The notes: generated by a model not told the origin, from the letters alone. Shown: positions 1 through 5,910, numbered from the stretch's first letter. The stretch: 6,126 nt of DNA from JAVMKJ01 sp031732875 (GCA_031732875.1 JAVMKL010000087.1:1-6126); one strand, 5' to 3'. Numbers and translations are program-made.

Positions 1-7
1 CTTCTAT

Positions 8-53
8 CTTAAATGGCCCGGCCCCTGGTCTTGACTGAAGGGTCCACTTTAAG
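8..53. other. Imperfect inverted repeat downstream of the operon (possible terminator or IS end)
   Basis: CTTAAATGG (8-16) pairs with CCACTTTAAG (44-53, allowing one bulged base), with a further short CCCT/AGGG pairing inside. It begins directly after the debranching stop codon (54-56), where a terminator is expected, but no clean T-tract follows. On the minus strand the GTGGACCC...GGGCCATTT pattern is also reminiscent of insertion-sequence ends. The window edge prevents a decision. Confidence 0.3.
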
Positions 54-2219
54 TTACTGCCGTTTCAGCCGCTCCAGTCGTTGCCACGCCTCCAAGACAC
101 AGGCCACCGACCAAGCCTGGGCGGGCGCGCCGCGCGGGACGTGAGGTGGAGCGCCGTCGAGGATTTCGCTGACCGTGCCCAAGCCAGCGTCCAGCAGGTG
201 ATCGCGGATGGGTTGCAACCGGGCCTGGGCCGCCGCCGCGTCGCCGTGGACGCGATATTCGGCCAGCGCGTAATGGCCCAGCAGCCAGCCCCAGACCGGT
301 CCCTGGTGATAGCTGCCGTCGCGCTCCCAAACGCCACCGAGGTAATGGGAGCGGTAATCAGAATGGTCGGGCGCCAGGGAACGAAGGCCGTAAGAGGTCA
401 GTAACTCCCGTCCGCAAACCCGCACCACGGCCTGCTGGGTTTCCGCGTTTAACGGACTGTAAGGCAGGCTGACGACGAAGATTTGATTGGGGCGCGAAGT
501 GGGATCGTCACCGGCGGGACCGTCCAGCACGTCGAATAGACCGGCATCGTTGGGACGGATGAAACGCTGAAAACCTTGCCGGGCCTTAGCGGCAAGTTCC
601 GCGTAGGGCGCGGACGGTCGCCCCAGCCGCTCGGCGAAATCGGCCATGATCATCAGAGCGTTGTACCAAAGCGCGTTGATCTCGACCGGCTTGCCGATGC
701 GCGGCGTCACCACCCAATCGCCCACCTTGGCATCCATCCAGGTGAGCTGCACGCCGGGTTCGCCGGCATACAACAAGCCATCAGCCGCATCCACGCCGAT
801 CCGATAACGGGTACCCCGAACGTGCCAGTCGATCATCTCGGCCAACACCGGGAACACCTCGGCCAAAACCGCCCGATCGTTGCTGGCTTCCAGATACGCC
901 CGCCACGCCTCGAAGTACCACAATCCGGCATCCACGGTATTGTAGTCCGGCGTTTCGCCCGCGCCGGGGAACACGTTCGGCAACATGCCCCGATCGACGA
1001 AACGGGCGAAAGTCAGCAGGATGCGCCGGGCGCTGTCGAGCCGACCCGTCGCCAGCGTCAGGCCCGGCAGGGCGATCATGGTGTCGCGGCCCCAGTCGCC
1101 GAACCAGGGATAGCCGGCGATCACCGATTCGCCGTCGGGCAAGTCCGGCAGCGGTCGGGCGAACAGGAAAGTATCGGCGGCCAGCGCTAGTTGTTCGATC
1201 CAGTCGGGCGGCGAAATCCCTCTCAATCCCCCCGTTCCCCCCTTTTCCAAAGGGGGGGCAGGGGGGGATTTTGCAAAGGGGGGCGGCGAAGCTGGAGGAA
1301 TTTGAAGAGATGTCCGAGCGCGGTCGAGCAACGCGCGCTCGCGGTCGAAAAACCGTTGCAGCGCCGCGTCCAGATCGGCGGAAGCATCGTCGTGCAAGCT
1401 GGCAGCGATACCGACCCAACGGCCGGGGCGCAAGCTCAACAGCGCGTGACCGACGCACAGATGCGCGTCTCGATCCGGCAGGCCGCGTTCCCGTTCCACC
1501 GGCAGATCGAAATTCTCGATCCAGTCCCATTCGCTTTGAATCTGGCCGCCGGTCGCCTGAAAGCGCAGGCTGAAACGATCAGGGCAGATGATATGCAATT
1601 GCTCCCCTACCCTCTCCACCTGTGGCGCGAAACCGCCCGGTGCCATGCCGACGTGATGATCGCGGGCGTTGACCAGCAAGCGAACTCGCAATGCGAAAAT
1701 CCCCCCGGCTTCGCCACCCCCCTTTTCCAAAGGGGGGTTGGGGGGGATTTTGCGAAGGGGGGCAGCAAAACCGGGGGAGTTCGGGGGGATTTCCTCCAGC
1801 CGGTACGCTACATAAACCGTATTCGCGCCTGGCTCCAGCCAAATGCGCTGTTCGATCACCCGCTCGCCCAAGGCATAGCGCCACACCGGCATCCGGCCGT
1901 GCAAATGGAAGGATTCAAGCTGGACGTGCCCTTCGGGAACCACCGCGCCACCGCTCCAGCGATTGCTGAACAGTGGGATTTCCCGGTCGCCATCGAGCAG
2001 CGTGGCATCGGCCTTGGAAAACACCAGCCAGCGACCGAGCGGCGGATAAACCGGTGCAATCAACAAACCGTGATAGCGCCGGGTCAAGGTCCCGGCAATC
2101 GTGCCGGCGGCATAGGCACCCAGGCCGTTGCCCAGCCACCACTCGCGCCGCTCGGCCTGGCCGAGATCGCCGCAAATCGCCCGTCCAAAGCGGATAAAGT
2201 TGGGTAACGCGCCGTTCAT
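54..2219 (-). CDS. Amylo-alpha-1,6-glucosidase (GH133 glycogen debranching enzyme) carrying two repeat-encoded insertions
   Basis: This 721-residue cytoplasmic enzyme should hydrolyse alpha-1,6-linked glucose at glycogen or maltodextrin branch points, releasing free glucose. The N-terminal domain (about 25-300) opens with the family hallmark WWLGNGLGAYA (27-37) and TRRYHGLL (46-53). The catalytic alpha-barrel domain (about 340-715) has GYPWFGDWGRDTMIALPG (369-386), DYNTVDAGLWYFEA (425-438), TWMDAKVGDW (493-502), EINALWYNAL (513-522), GGVWERDGSYHQGPVWGW (628-645) and SEILDG (684-689). Asp496 and Glu685 are my candidates for the acid/base pair (inference). Relatives are usually about 650 residues; the surplus matches two Pro/Gly-rich inserts at about 143-175 and 306-336 encoded by palindromic repeats. 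The ATG at 2219 is chosen because it overlaps the preceding stop (ATGA), has GGGAG eight bases upstream, and leads straight into the family N-terminus. The open frame continues to 3344, but that part is antisense-like noise in another frame of the GMC gene. It is the last gene of the operon. Confidence 0.93.
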   Translation of the reverse strand: MNGALPNFIRFGRAICGDLGQAERREWWLGNGLGAYAAGTIAGTLTRRYHGLLIAPVYPPLGRWLVFSKADATLLDGDREIPLFSNRWSGGAVVPEGHVQLESFHLHGRMPVWRYALGERVIEQRIWLEPGANTVYVAYRLEEIPPNSPGFAAPLRKIPPNPPLEKGGGEAGGIFALRVRLLVNARDHHVGMAPGGFAPQVERVGEQLHIICPDRFSLRFQATGGQIQSEWDWIENFDLPVERERGLPDRDAHLCVGHALLSLRPGRWVGIAASLHDDASADLDAALQRFFDRERALLDRARTSLQIPPASPPPFAKSPPAPPLEKGGTGGLRGISPPDWIEQLALAADTFLFARPLPDLPDGESVIAGYPWFGDWGRDTMIALPGLTLATGRLDSARRILLTFARFVDRGMLPNVFPGAGETPDYNTVDAGLWYFEAWRAYLEASNDRAVLAEVFPVLAEMIDWHVRGTRYRIGVDAADGLLYAGEPGVQLTWMDAKVGDWVVTPRIGKPVEINALWYNALMIMADFAERLGRPSAPYAELAAKARQGFQRFIRPNDAGLFDVLDGPAGDDPTSRPNQIFVVSLPYSPLNAETQQAVVRVCGRELLTSYGLRSLAPDHSDYRSHYLGGVWERDGSYHQGPVWGWLLGHYALAEYRVHGDAAAAQARLQPIRDHLLDAGLGTVSEILDGAPPHVPRGAPAQAWSVACVLEAWQRLERLKRQ
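1214..1303. repeat. Palindromic repeat copy A, inserted in frame in the debranching gene
   Basis: This is the second copy of the element, in the same orientation as copy B. It shares the 9-bp hairpin CCCCCCTTT-TCC-AAAGGGGGG (1237-1257), then a G7 run at 1261-1267 and ATTTTGCAAAGGGGGG (1268-1283). The ends are AAATCCC (1214-1220) and the degenerate GGAGGAATTT (1294-1303). It encodes residues 306-336 of the debranching enzyme, including SPPAPPLEKGG (318-328). Compared with copy B it lacks about three codons in the middle and has one or two more near its end, and its far end is more diverged. That suggests independent insertion or longer decay. Exact boundaries are uncertain. Confidence 0.83.
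1696..1792. repeat. Palindromic repeat copy B, inserted in frame in the debranching gene
   Basis: On the plus strand the unit runs from AAAATCCCCCC (1696-1706) to GGGGGGATTT (1783-1792). Its core CCCCCCTTT-TCC-AAAGGGGGG (1717-1737) is a perfect 9-bp hairpin with a three-base loop. AAAATCCCCCC also pairs with GGGGGGATTTT at 1741-1751 (11 bp), and CTTCGC (1709-1714) with GCGAAG (1752-1757), so several nested folds compete. On the coding strand it reads as residues 143-175 of the debranching enzyme, including IPPNPPLEKGG (158-168). It shares core and order of segments with the copy at 1214-1303. The boundaries are set by the inverted ends and are approximate to a few bases. Confidence 0.85.
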
Positions 2220-3658
2220 GTCGACTGCTCCCGTTTTTGCAACCGTTCCGTCACCCGCAACGCCCAGGCGTAGATGGTCAACGACGGATTGACCCGGCTG
2301 GAGCGCGGCAACACGCTGCCGTCCACTACGTACAGGTTGTCGAGACCATGCACCTTGCCGTCGGCGTCCACCACCGAGGTACGAGGATCGTGGCCCGCGA
2401 CCAAAGTCCCGCAGGCGTGCGCGGTACCGGCGAGCGGAATCCCCTTGGCCGCCGCCGGCAGGCCGATTTTCCACAGCGAGCGATTGAAGTCGCGCACCAG
2501 CCGCCGATGTTCGTCCCGCGCCGCCGGCAATCGCGCCGAATCGTAGTCGAGTTGAGGATACCGGGCGCCGTTGGTCTGGGCGACGACGCGGTTGGCGGGA
2601 TCGGAACCGTCCTCGGTCTGCAAGAAGAAACCGTAGGCGCGATGACCGAGCGCGCGGGCGAACCCGCGCGGCACGAAGCCCGGAATCAGGGTACTGAGCA
2701 GTTCGCCATCGAAACCCAAGGGCTGGATGCTGCTGTGCGGCAGCCGTTCGTTGAGCAGCAGCAGGGTCTTTCGCAGCAGATCGGTCTTGGGGGTCGCGGA
2801 AAACGCCAGCACGGCACTGAGCAGGTGGGATTTGTAATTTCGCCCCACCGCGTCCGCGCACGGCAGCCGCTCGGCCAAACCACTGTCGGCCAGATAGCCC
2901 TGCAACAGCCGTGGCGAGTGTAGCGCACCGGCTGCCAGCAGCACCGTATCGGCCTCGAATTCGTCGCCACTTTCGGTGTGAACCCCGATCAACCGCTCGG
3001 GCCGCTCGGGGTCGAAGATGAAATCGCGTACCGCCTGCCCGGTCAGCATGGTCAGGTTGGGCAGATGCTGAACCCGCTCCAATAAAGCGTGCTGGCCGTC
3101 GGCCTTCAGGTTCTTGACCGAAGCGAAGGCATCGAAGTGGGCGGCTTCCTCGGGATGCTCGACGATGCGGGGGTCCAGGGCCAGCGCCAGGGGCCGGGCG
3201 TTCCAACCGGCGCCGTTGCGGGTCAGCTTGCCCATGATGGCTTGGAGATCCGGTTCCGGCTCGAAACGATGGACGCCCAGCAAGGTTTCGGCCTGCTCGT
3301 AGTAGGGCTCCAGCTCCCGATACGAAATCGGCCAAGGCAGGCATTGGTGCGCCGGTTCGGCCTCAAATTCATGCGGCTCGAATCGGGCCAGGGCCGCCCC
3401 GTACCACTTGGTCTTGCCGCCCAGATTGAAATATTCCTCCGGCTCGAAGGTTTGGCCATTCTTGTCGAGCCAGTGCTCCTTGCTCTTGAAAATCCCCTGC
3501 CGGATTACCTTATCCACGTCCAGGGTGCTGCCGTCGCGTGGGAGTTCCCGACCCTTTTCCAGCAGCAACACCCGGCGACCTGCGTTCGCCAGACTGTAGG
3601 CCGCCGCCGATCCGCCCGCGCCCGAGCCGACGATGAGAATGTCATAACGTTCGTTCAT
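2216..3658 (-). CDS. GMC-family FAD-dependent oxidoreductase
   Basis: This 480-residue flavoprotein is predicted to oxidise an alcohol or sugar-type substrate with FAD. The N-terminal Rossmann fold is YDILIVGSGAGGSAAAYSL (5-23), with the GxGxxG at 11-16 and the ribose-binding acid Glu34 at the end of beta-2. NLGGKTKWYGAAL (78-90) is the family's second FAD-contact segment. LLAAGALHSPRLLQ (240-253) is the conserved GMC signature-type motif. The C-terminal part holds the active-site pair, His414 in GTAHACGT (411-418) and Asn457 in SRVNPSLTIYAWA (454-466), with NLYVVDGSVLP (441-451) between them. No signal peptide or Tat motif is visible, so it is probably cytoplasmic. It resembles the gluconate dehydrogenase/cholesterol oxidase-like side of the family, but no small subunit or cytochrome partner is in the window. 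The start at 3658 has AAGGA nine bases upstream, 15 bases after the cyclase stop. The stop overlaps the debranching gene by four bases. The substrate cannot be read from sequence. Confidence 0.9.
   Translation of the reverse strand: MNERYDILIVGSGAGGSAAAYSLANAGRRVLLLEKGRELPRDGSTLDVDKVIRQGIFKSKEHWLDKNGQTFEPEEYFNLGGKTKWYGAALARFEPHEFEAEPAHQCLPWPISYRELEPYYEQAETLLGVHRFEPEPDLQAIMGKLTRNGAGWNARPLALALDPRIVEHPEEAAHFDAFASVKNLKADGQHALLERVQHLPNLTMLTGQAVRDFIFDPERPERLIGVHTESGDEFEADTVLLAAGALHSPRLLQGYLADSGLAERLPCADAVGRNYKSHLLSAVLAFSATPKTDLLRKTLLLLNERLPHSSIQPLGFDGELLSTLIPGFVPRGFARALGHRAYGFFLQTEDGSDPANRVVAQTNGARYPQLDYDSARLPAARDEHRRLVRDFNRSLWKIGLPAAAKGIPLAGTAHACGTLVAGHDPRTSVVDADGKVHGLDNLYVVDGSVLPRSSRVNPSLTIYAWALRVTERLQKREQST
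2228..2232 (-). promoter_or_regulatory. Ribosome binding site of the debranching gene, inside the GMC gene
   Basis: GGGAG lies eight bases before the ATG at 2219, within the last codons of the GMC oxidoreductase. Together with the ATGA stop/start overlap (2219-2216) it selects this ATG over the much longer upstream open frame and points to translational coupling. Confidence 0.6.
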
Positions 3659-3667
3659 GGTAGCGTT

Positions 3668-3672
3668 TCCTT
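3668..3672 (-). promoter_or_regulatory. Ribosome binding site of the GMC oxidoreductase gene
   Basis: AAGGA on the minus strand lies nine bases before the ATG at 3658, in the 15-base gap after the cyclase TGA (3676-3674). The gap is too short for an independent promoter, which supports co-transcription. Confidence 0.5.
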
Positions 3673-3673
3673 C

Positions 3674-4726
3674 TCAATAAACCGCCGCCGGAGCGATGAC
3701 CGCCGCCGTGGAGCCGCGGGTCTTGGCGTGCGTGACGGTGAACAGGAATTCGTGGACGCCGCGCCGCGCCAGATCTTCGGTCGCCAGATTCTCCAGACCG
3801 AACATTCCCATTTTCACGTACATGGTTTGGGGAACCAGGAAGGGGCGTTCCGGGTCTTCGCCGGGCACCGGTCCGTAGCTCCAGGTGTCGGCGCCGGTCA
3901 GTGCGGTACGCTGCGCGTACAGCCAGTTCACGACTTCCAGGCCGGGACCGGGCTCGCCGGAGAGAAATTCGGCGTTGTCCTTGCCCCACAGCCCGCCCCA
4001 GCCGGTGTGAAACAGCACCGCATCGCCGGGCCGCAGGGTAACGCCCTGCTTTTTCAACGCGCCTTGCACGTCGGCCAGGGTGATCACATAACCCTTGGCC
4101 AGGCGCTCCACGCCCTTGTAGGCGGCGATGTCGATCAGCACGCCCCGGGTCACGATGGGCGGCACGGTTTCGGTGCCGAAGCGATTCAGGCCCCACGACT
4201 CCACCACGTCGCGCGTGGTCCAGCCGTTGTAGAACCGGTCGCCGATCTGGATGTGGCCGATGGAATCCAGTTGGGTGCCGACCTGGAAAGTGCCGACCTG
4301 AATCTCGGTGATCCAGTTGATCTGGTTCTTGCCCCAGCCCTTGCCGTCGACATCCGGGCGGCGCAGGTTGGTGAAATGAGGCGAAACATCGACGGTCTGG
4401 TGCCAGTAGCGGCCGGGAAACTTGGGCGTGTCGTCATCCAGCACCCGGCCCAGATCGACGACGGTCCCGGTTTTCACCAGGGCGGTCGCGGCTCGTACCA
4501 CTTCGGGAGTGATCTCGTTGAGAGTACCGAGCTGATCGTCCGCGCCATAGCGACTCGGCCACCAGGGCTGTACGTCGGCGGGCAAGCCGGTCCGGTTGGC
4601 GCGAGAATCTGATCGGGTCGGCGCTCCCGCCTCGCCGGCGGCCCAAGCACCGGGTTGCTGGACCAGACACAGACCCAACAGCACCACCCGCAGGGGAATG
4701 GCATGGCGCGATTCGATCCGCTTCAT
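3674..4726 (-). CDS. Cyclase-family (kynurenine formamidase-like) metal-dependent hydrolase, putatively exported
   Basis: This 350-residue protein belongs to the putative cyclase/KynB fold family (PF04199-type), whose members include kynurenine formamidase and isatin hydrolase. Supporting segments are YGADDQLGTLNEITPE (60-75), the metal-site region TFQVGTQLDSIGHIQIG (146-162), GVLIDIAAYKG (195-205), LRPGDAVLFHTGW (231-243) and the C-terminal GVHEFLFTVTHAKTRGSTAA (323-342). In characterised members the metal motif reads HxGTHxDxxxH. Here both leading histidines are glutamine (Gln148, Gln152), while Asp154 and His158 remain. A QxGTQxD-type motif is, from memory, typical of a large uncharacterised subfamily rather than proof of inactivity. 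The N-terminus looks like a Sec signal peptide: basic MKRIESRH, a hydrophobic core at about 9-22, and probable cleavage near AWA-A (28-30). Periplasmic location is therefore likely. The start at 4726 has GGGAGG five bases upstream inside the end of the SDR gene. The substrate is unknown. Confidence 0.87.
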   Translation of the reverse strand: MKRIESRHAIPLRVVLLGLCLVQQPGAWAAGEAGAPTRSDSRANRTGLPADVQPWWPSRYGADDQLGTLNEITPEVVRAATALVKTGTVVDLGRVLDDDTPKFPGRYWHQTVDVSPHFTNLRRPDVDGKGWGKNQINWITEIQVGTFQVGTQLDSIGHIQIGDRFYNGWTTRDVVESWGLNRFGTETVPPIVTRGVLIDIAAYKGVERLAKGYVITLADVQGALKKQGVTLRPGDAVLFHTGWGGLWGKDNAEFLSGEPGPGLEVVNWLYAQRTALTGADTWSYGPVPGEDPERPFLVPQTMYVKMGMFGLENLATEDLARRGVHEFLFTVTHAKTRGSTAAVIAPAAVY

Positions 4727-4727
4727 G

Positions 4728-5543
4728 TCAACCTCCCTGGTCGAAGCCCGGATACAGGGTCATGCCGCCGTCCACGTACAAAGTGGCGCCGGTGACGTAA
4801 TCGGATGCGTCGGAGGCGAGCCACACCGTGGCGCGGGCGATGTCTTCCGGCTCCCCGACTCGGCGGCAGGGAATCAGTTTCAACAGTTCCGCCTCGGCCT
4901 CGGGCGTCATCCAGGCGGCGGTGTTGATCGGAGTCTTGATCGCGCCGGGCGAGATGGCGTTGACCCGGATGCGCTGCGGCGCGAGTTCCTGGGCCATGGT
5001 TTTCATCAACAGGCTGACGCCGCCCTTGGACGCGGCATAGTTGGCATGTCCGGCCCACGGAATGACATCGTGGACCGAGGACATGCAGATGACTTTGCCG
5101 GCGACGCGCGACAGTTCCGGCACGACGCCGCGCCGCAGGAATTCGCGCACGGCGGCGCGGGAACACAGAAATTGACCGGTCAAATTGATATCGAGAACCT
5201 TTTGCCAGTCGGCCAGGCTCATCTCGGCCAGGGGCGCGTCTTTCTGCAGGCCGGCGTTGTTGACCAGGATATCGATGCTGCCCCAGGTCTCGATCATCTC
5301 GGCGAACATCGCCTCAACTTCGTCTTCCCGACCCACGTCGGCGCGAATCGCCATCGCCTCGCCGCCAGCAGCCTGAATGGTTTTCACCATGGCACGCGCC
5401 CGGTCCTCGCCACCGGCGTAATTGACGACCACTTTCGCACCGGCCGCCGCCAATGCTTTGGCGATGGCGGCGCCGATGCCGGAACTGGCTCCGGTCACCA
5501 AGGCGCGCTGGCCCCTCAATACCTGTTCGTTTGCGTTGCTCAT
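4728..5543 (-). CDS. Short-chain dehydrogenase, glucose 1-dehydrogenase type
   Basis: This 271-residue classical SDR probably oxidises beta-D-glucose to glucono-1,5-lactone with NAD(P)+. The cofactor motif is TGASSGIG (17-24), NNAG is at 95-98, and the catalytic tetrad is Asn120, Ser156, Tyr169 and Lys173 (YAASK, 169-173). Several stretches closely resemble Bacillus glucose dehydrogenases as I recall them: EMSLADWQKVLDINLTG (107-123), MSSVHDVIPW (154-163), SPGAIKTPIN (198-207) and the ending DGGMTLYPGF (258-267). VVVNYAGGED (38-47) after beta-2 lacks the acidic residue expected of strict NAD enzymes and fits NADP or dual use. Bacillus enzymes are about 261 residues; the extra residues lie around 136-149. 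The start at 5543 is supported by AGGAGA seven bases upstream. Its TGA stop is one base before the cyclase ATG. SDR specificity is easily misjudged, so the fold is certain and the glucose assignment likely. Confidence 0.88.
   Translation of the reverse strand: MSNANEQVLRGQRALVTGASSGIGAAIAKALAAAGAKVVVNYAGGEDRARAMVKTIQAAGGEAMAIRADVGREDEVEAMFAEMIETWGSIDILVNNAGLQKDAPLAEMSLADWQKVLDINLTGQFLCSRAAVREFLRRGVVPELSRVAGKVICMSSVHDVIPWAGHANYAASKGGVSLLMKTMAQELAPQRIRVNAISPGAIKTPINTAAWMTPEAEAELLKLIPCRRVGEPEDIARATVWLASDASDYVTGATLYVDGGMTLYPGFDQGG
4731..4737 (-). promoter_or_regulatory. Ribosome binding site of the cyclase gene, embedded in the SDR 3' end
   Basis: GGGAGGT on the minus strand forms part of the last SDR codons, before its TGA at 4730-4728 and the cyclase ATG at 4726-4724. 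A ribosome finishing the SDR covers this site, so re-initiation or coupled translation is likely (inference). It fixes the cyclase start. Confidence 0.65.
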
Positions 5544-5550
5544 GAAAATT

Positions 5551-5556
5551 TCTCCT
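5551..5556 (-). promoter_or_regulatory. Ribosome binding site of the glucose dehydrogenase-like gene
   Basis: AGGAGA lies seven bases before the ATG at 5543, in the 28-base gap after the small ORF. It confirms the chosen SDR start. Confidence 0.6.
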
Positions 5557-5571
5557 GTCGTGAGATGAATT

Positions 5572-5763
5572 TCAGGAAAAGGCCGGGGGAATCGGAACGG
5601 CTTTCGCCACCGGGGGCCGCAACGGAAACAGCCTGGTCTTGCTCCGGGCCGCCAGACCGAGTAAGGCCGGCGATACCTCCAGGCTCAGGACGCCCCCTAT
5701 TCTCCATTTCCTCGAACAACCTTGGTCTGTACCTGCCGAAGCAGAAACGGTTTGCTGTTTCAT
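5572..5763 (-). CDS. Possible small protein or leader ORF, 63 residues, unrecognised
   Basis: This ATG-TGA frame begins MKQQTVSASAGTDQGCSRKW and ends AVPIPPAFS. It sits 28 bases upstream of the glucose dehydrogenase-like gene on the same strand. The main argument for it is the ribosome binding site GAGGTGAT at 5767-5774, an eight-base complement to the 16S rRNA tail at good distance. An in-frame stop lies four codons upstream, so the start cannot move far. Against it, codon use is mixed: the first half uses AGA, ATA, AGG and several A/T-ending codons unlike the neighbouring genes, and only the second half looks G/C-biased. It has one cysteine (Cys16), a mildly hydrophobic stretch (about 23-39) that is too short and interrupted for a clear membrane helix, and a Pro/Arg-rich tail. 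I recognise no family. It could be a real small protein, a translated leader, or a chance frame behind a relic binding site. Confidence 0.35.
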   Translation of the reverse strand: MKQQTVSASAGTDQGCSRKWRIGGVLSLEVSPALLGLAARSKTRLFPLRPPVAKAVPIPPAFS

Positions 5764-5766
5764 GAC

Positions 5767-5774
5767 ATCACCTC
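5767..5774 (-). promoter_or_regulatory. Strong ribosome binding site of the 63-codon ORF
   Basis: On the minus strand GAGGTGAT precedes the ATG at 5763 by three bases, or seven counted from GAGG. It matches eight consecutive positions of the ideal anti-16S sequence (AAGGAGGTGATC), better than any other site in the window. It is the main support for translation of the small ORF. Confidence 0.55.
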
Positions 5775-5820
5775 ACGCGACGAAGCGGGGTCCGGTTTTC
5801 CGATGATCGATCCGGTCGCT

Positions 5821-5864
5821 CCTGGCGAACCGGTCGCCCTCTCGACGGTCGAGTCGCCGCCAGG
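5821..5864. other. Nested inverted repeat in the spacer upstream of the operon
   Basis: CCTGGCG (5821-5827) pairs with CGCCAGG (5858-5864), enclosing CTCGA-CGG-TCGAG (5841-5853). An alternative small hairpin GGCGA-ACCGG-TCGCC (5824-5838) overlaps the left arm. No T-tract follows on either strand, so it is not a standard intrinsic terminator. It could be a Rho-assisted 3' end for the gene at 5911-6126, a regulatory leader structure for the operon, or a chance GC-rich fold. I see no convincing -35/-10 pair in the spacer 5764-5910. Confidence 0.35.
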
Positions 5865-5910
5865 CCATCCAATGGGAGAAGCCTGGCCGGCGATCCCGGA
5901 ACGCCAAGGT

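Noticed and set aside
1237..1257. Hairpin in repeat copy A as a transcription terminator
   Set aside because: It lies in the middle of an intact coding gene, lacks a T-tract on the transcribed side, and is duplicated in copy B as part of the same repeat.
1214..1792. CRISPR array or tandem repeat from the two similar units
   Set aside because: There are only two copies, about 480 bp apart, with conserved enzyme sequence between them. They are dispersed palindromic elements.
1191..2207. Plus-strand 338-codon open frame through both repeats
   Set aside because: It is antisense to the debranching enzyme. The apparent repeats in its translation come only from the palindromic elements.
2220..3344. 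Extension of the debranching enzyme frame by 375 codons upstream
   Set aside because: This stretch overlaps the well-supported GMC gene in another frame, is an Arg/Ala/Gly-rich translation without family similarity, and the true start at 2219 has a binding site and stop/start overlap.
3089..4612. Plus-strand 507-codon open frame
   Set aside because: It runs antisense to the GMC and cyclase genes, spans their junction and shows no recognisable motif. Long antisense frames are expected in GC-rich DNA with high third-position GC.
4660..4680. Lipoprotein signal (Cys20) in the cyclase-family protein
   Set aside because: Leu rather than Gly, Ala or Ser precedes the cysteine, and a normal signal peptidase I site (AWA-A) follows the hydrophobic core.
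4596..5765. Plus-strand 389-codon open frame
   Set aside because: It is antisense to the SDR gene and its flanks, with no domain evidence. The opposite strand has full SDR motifs.
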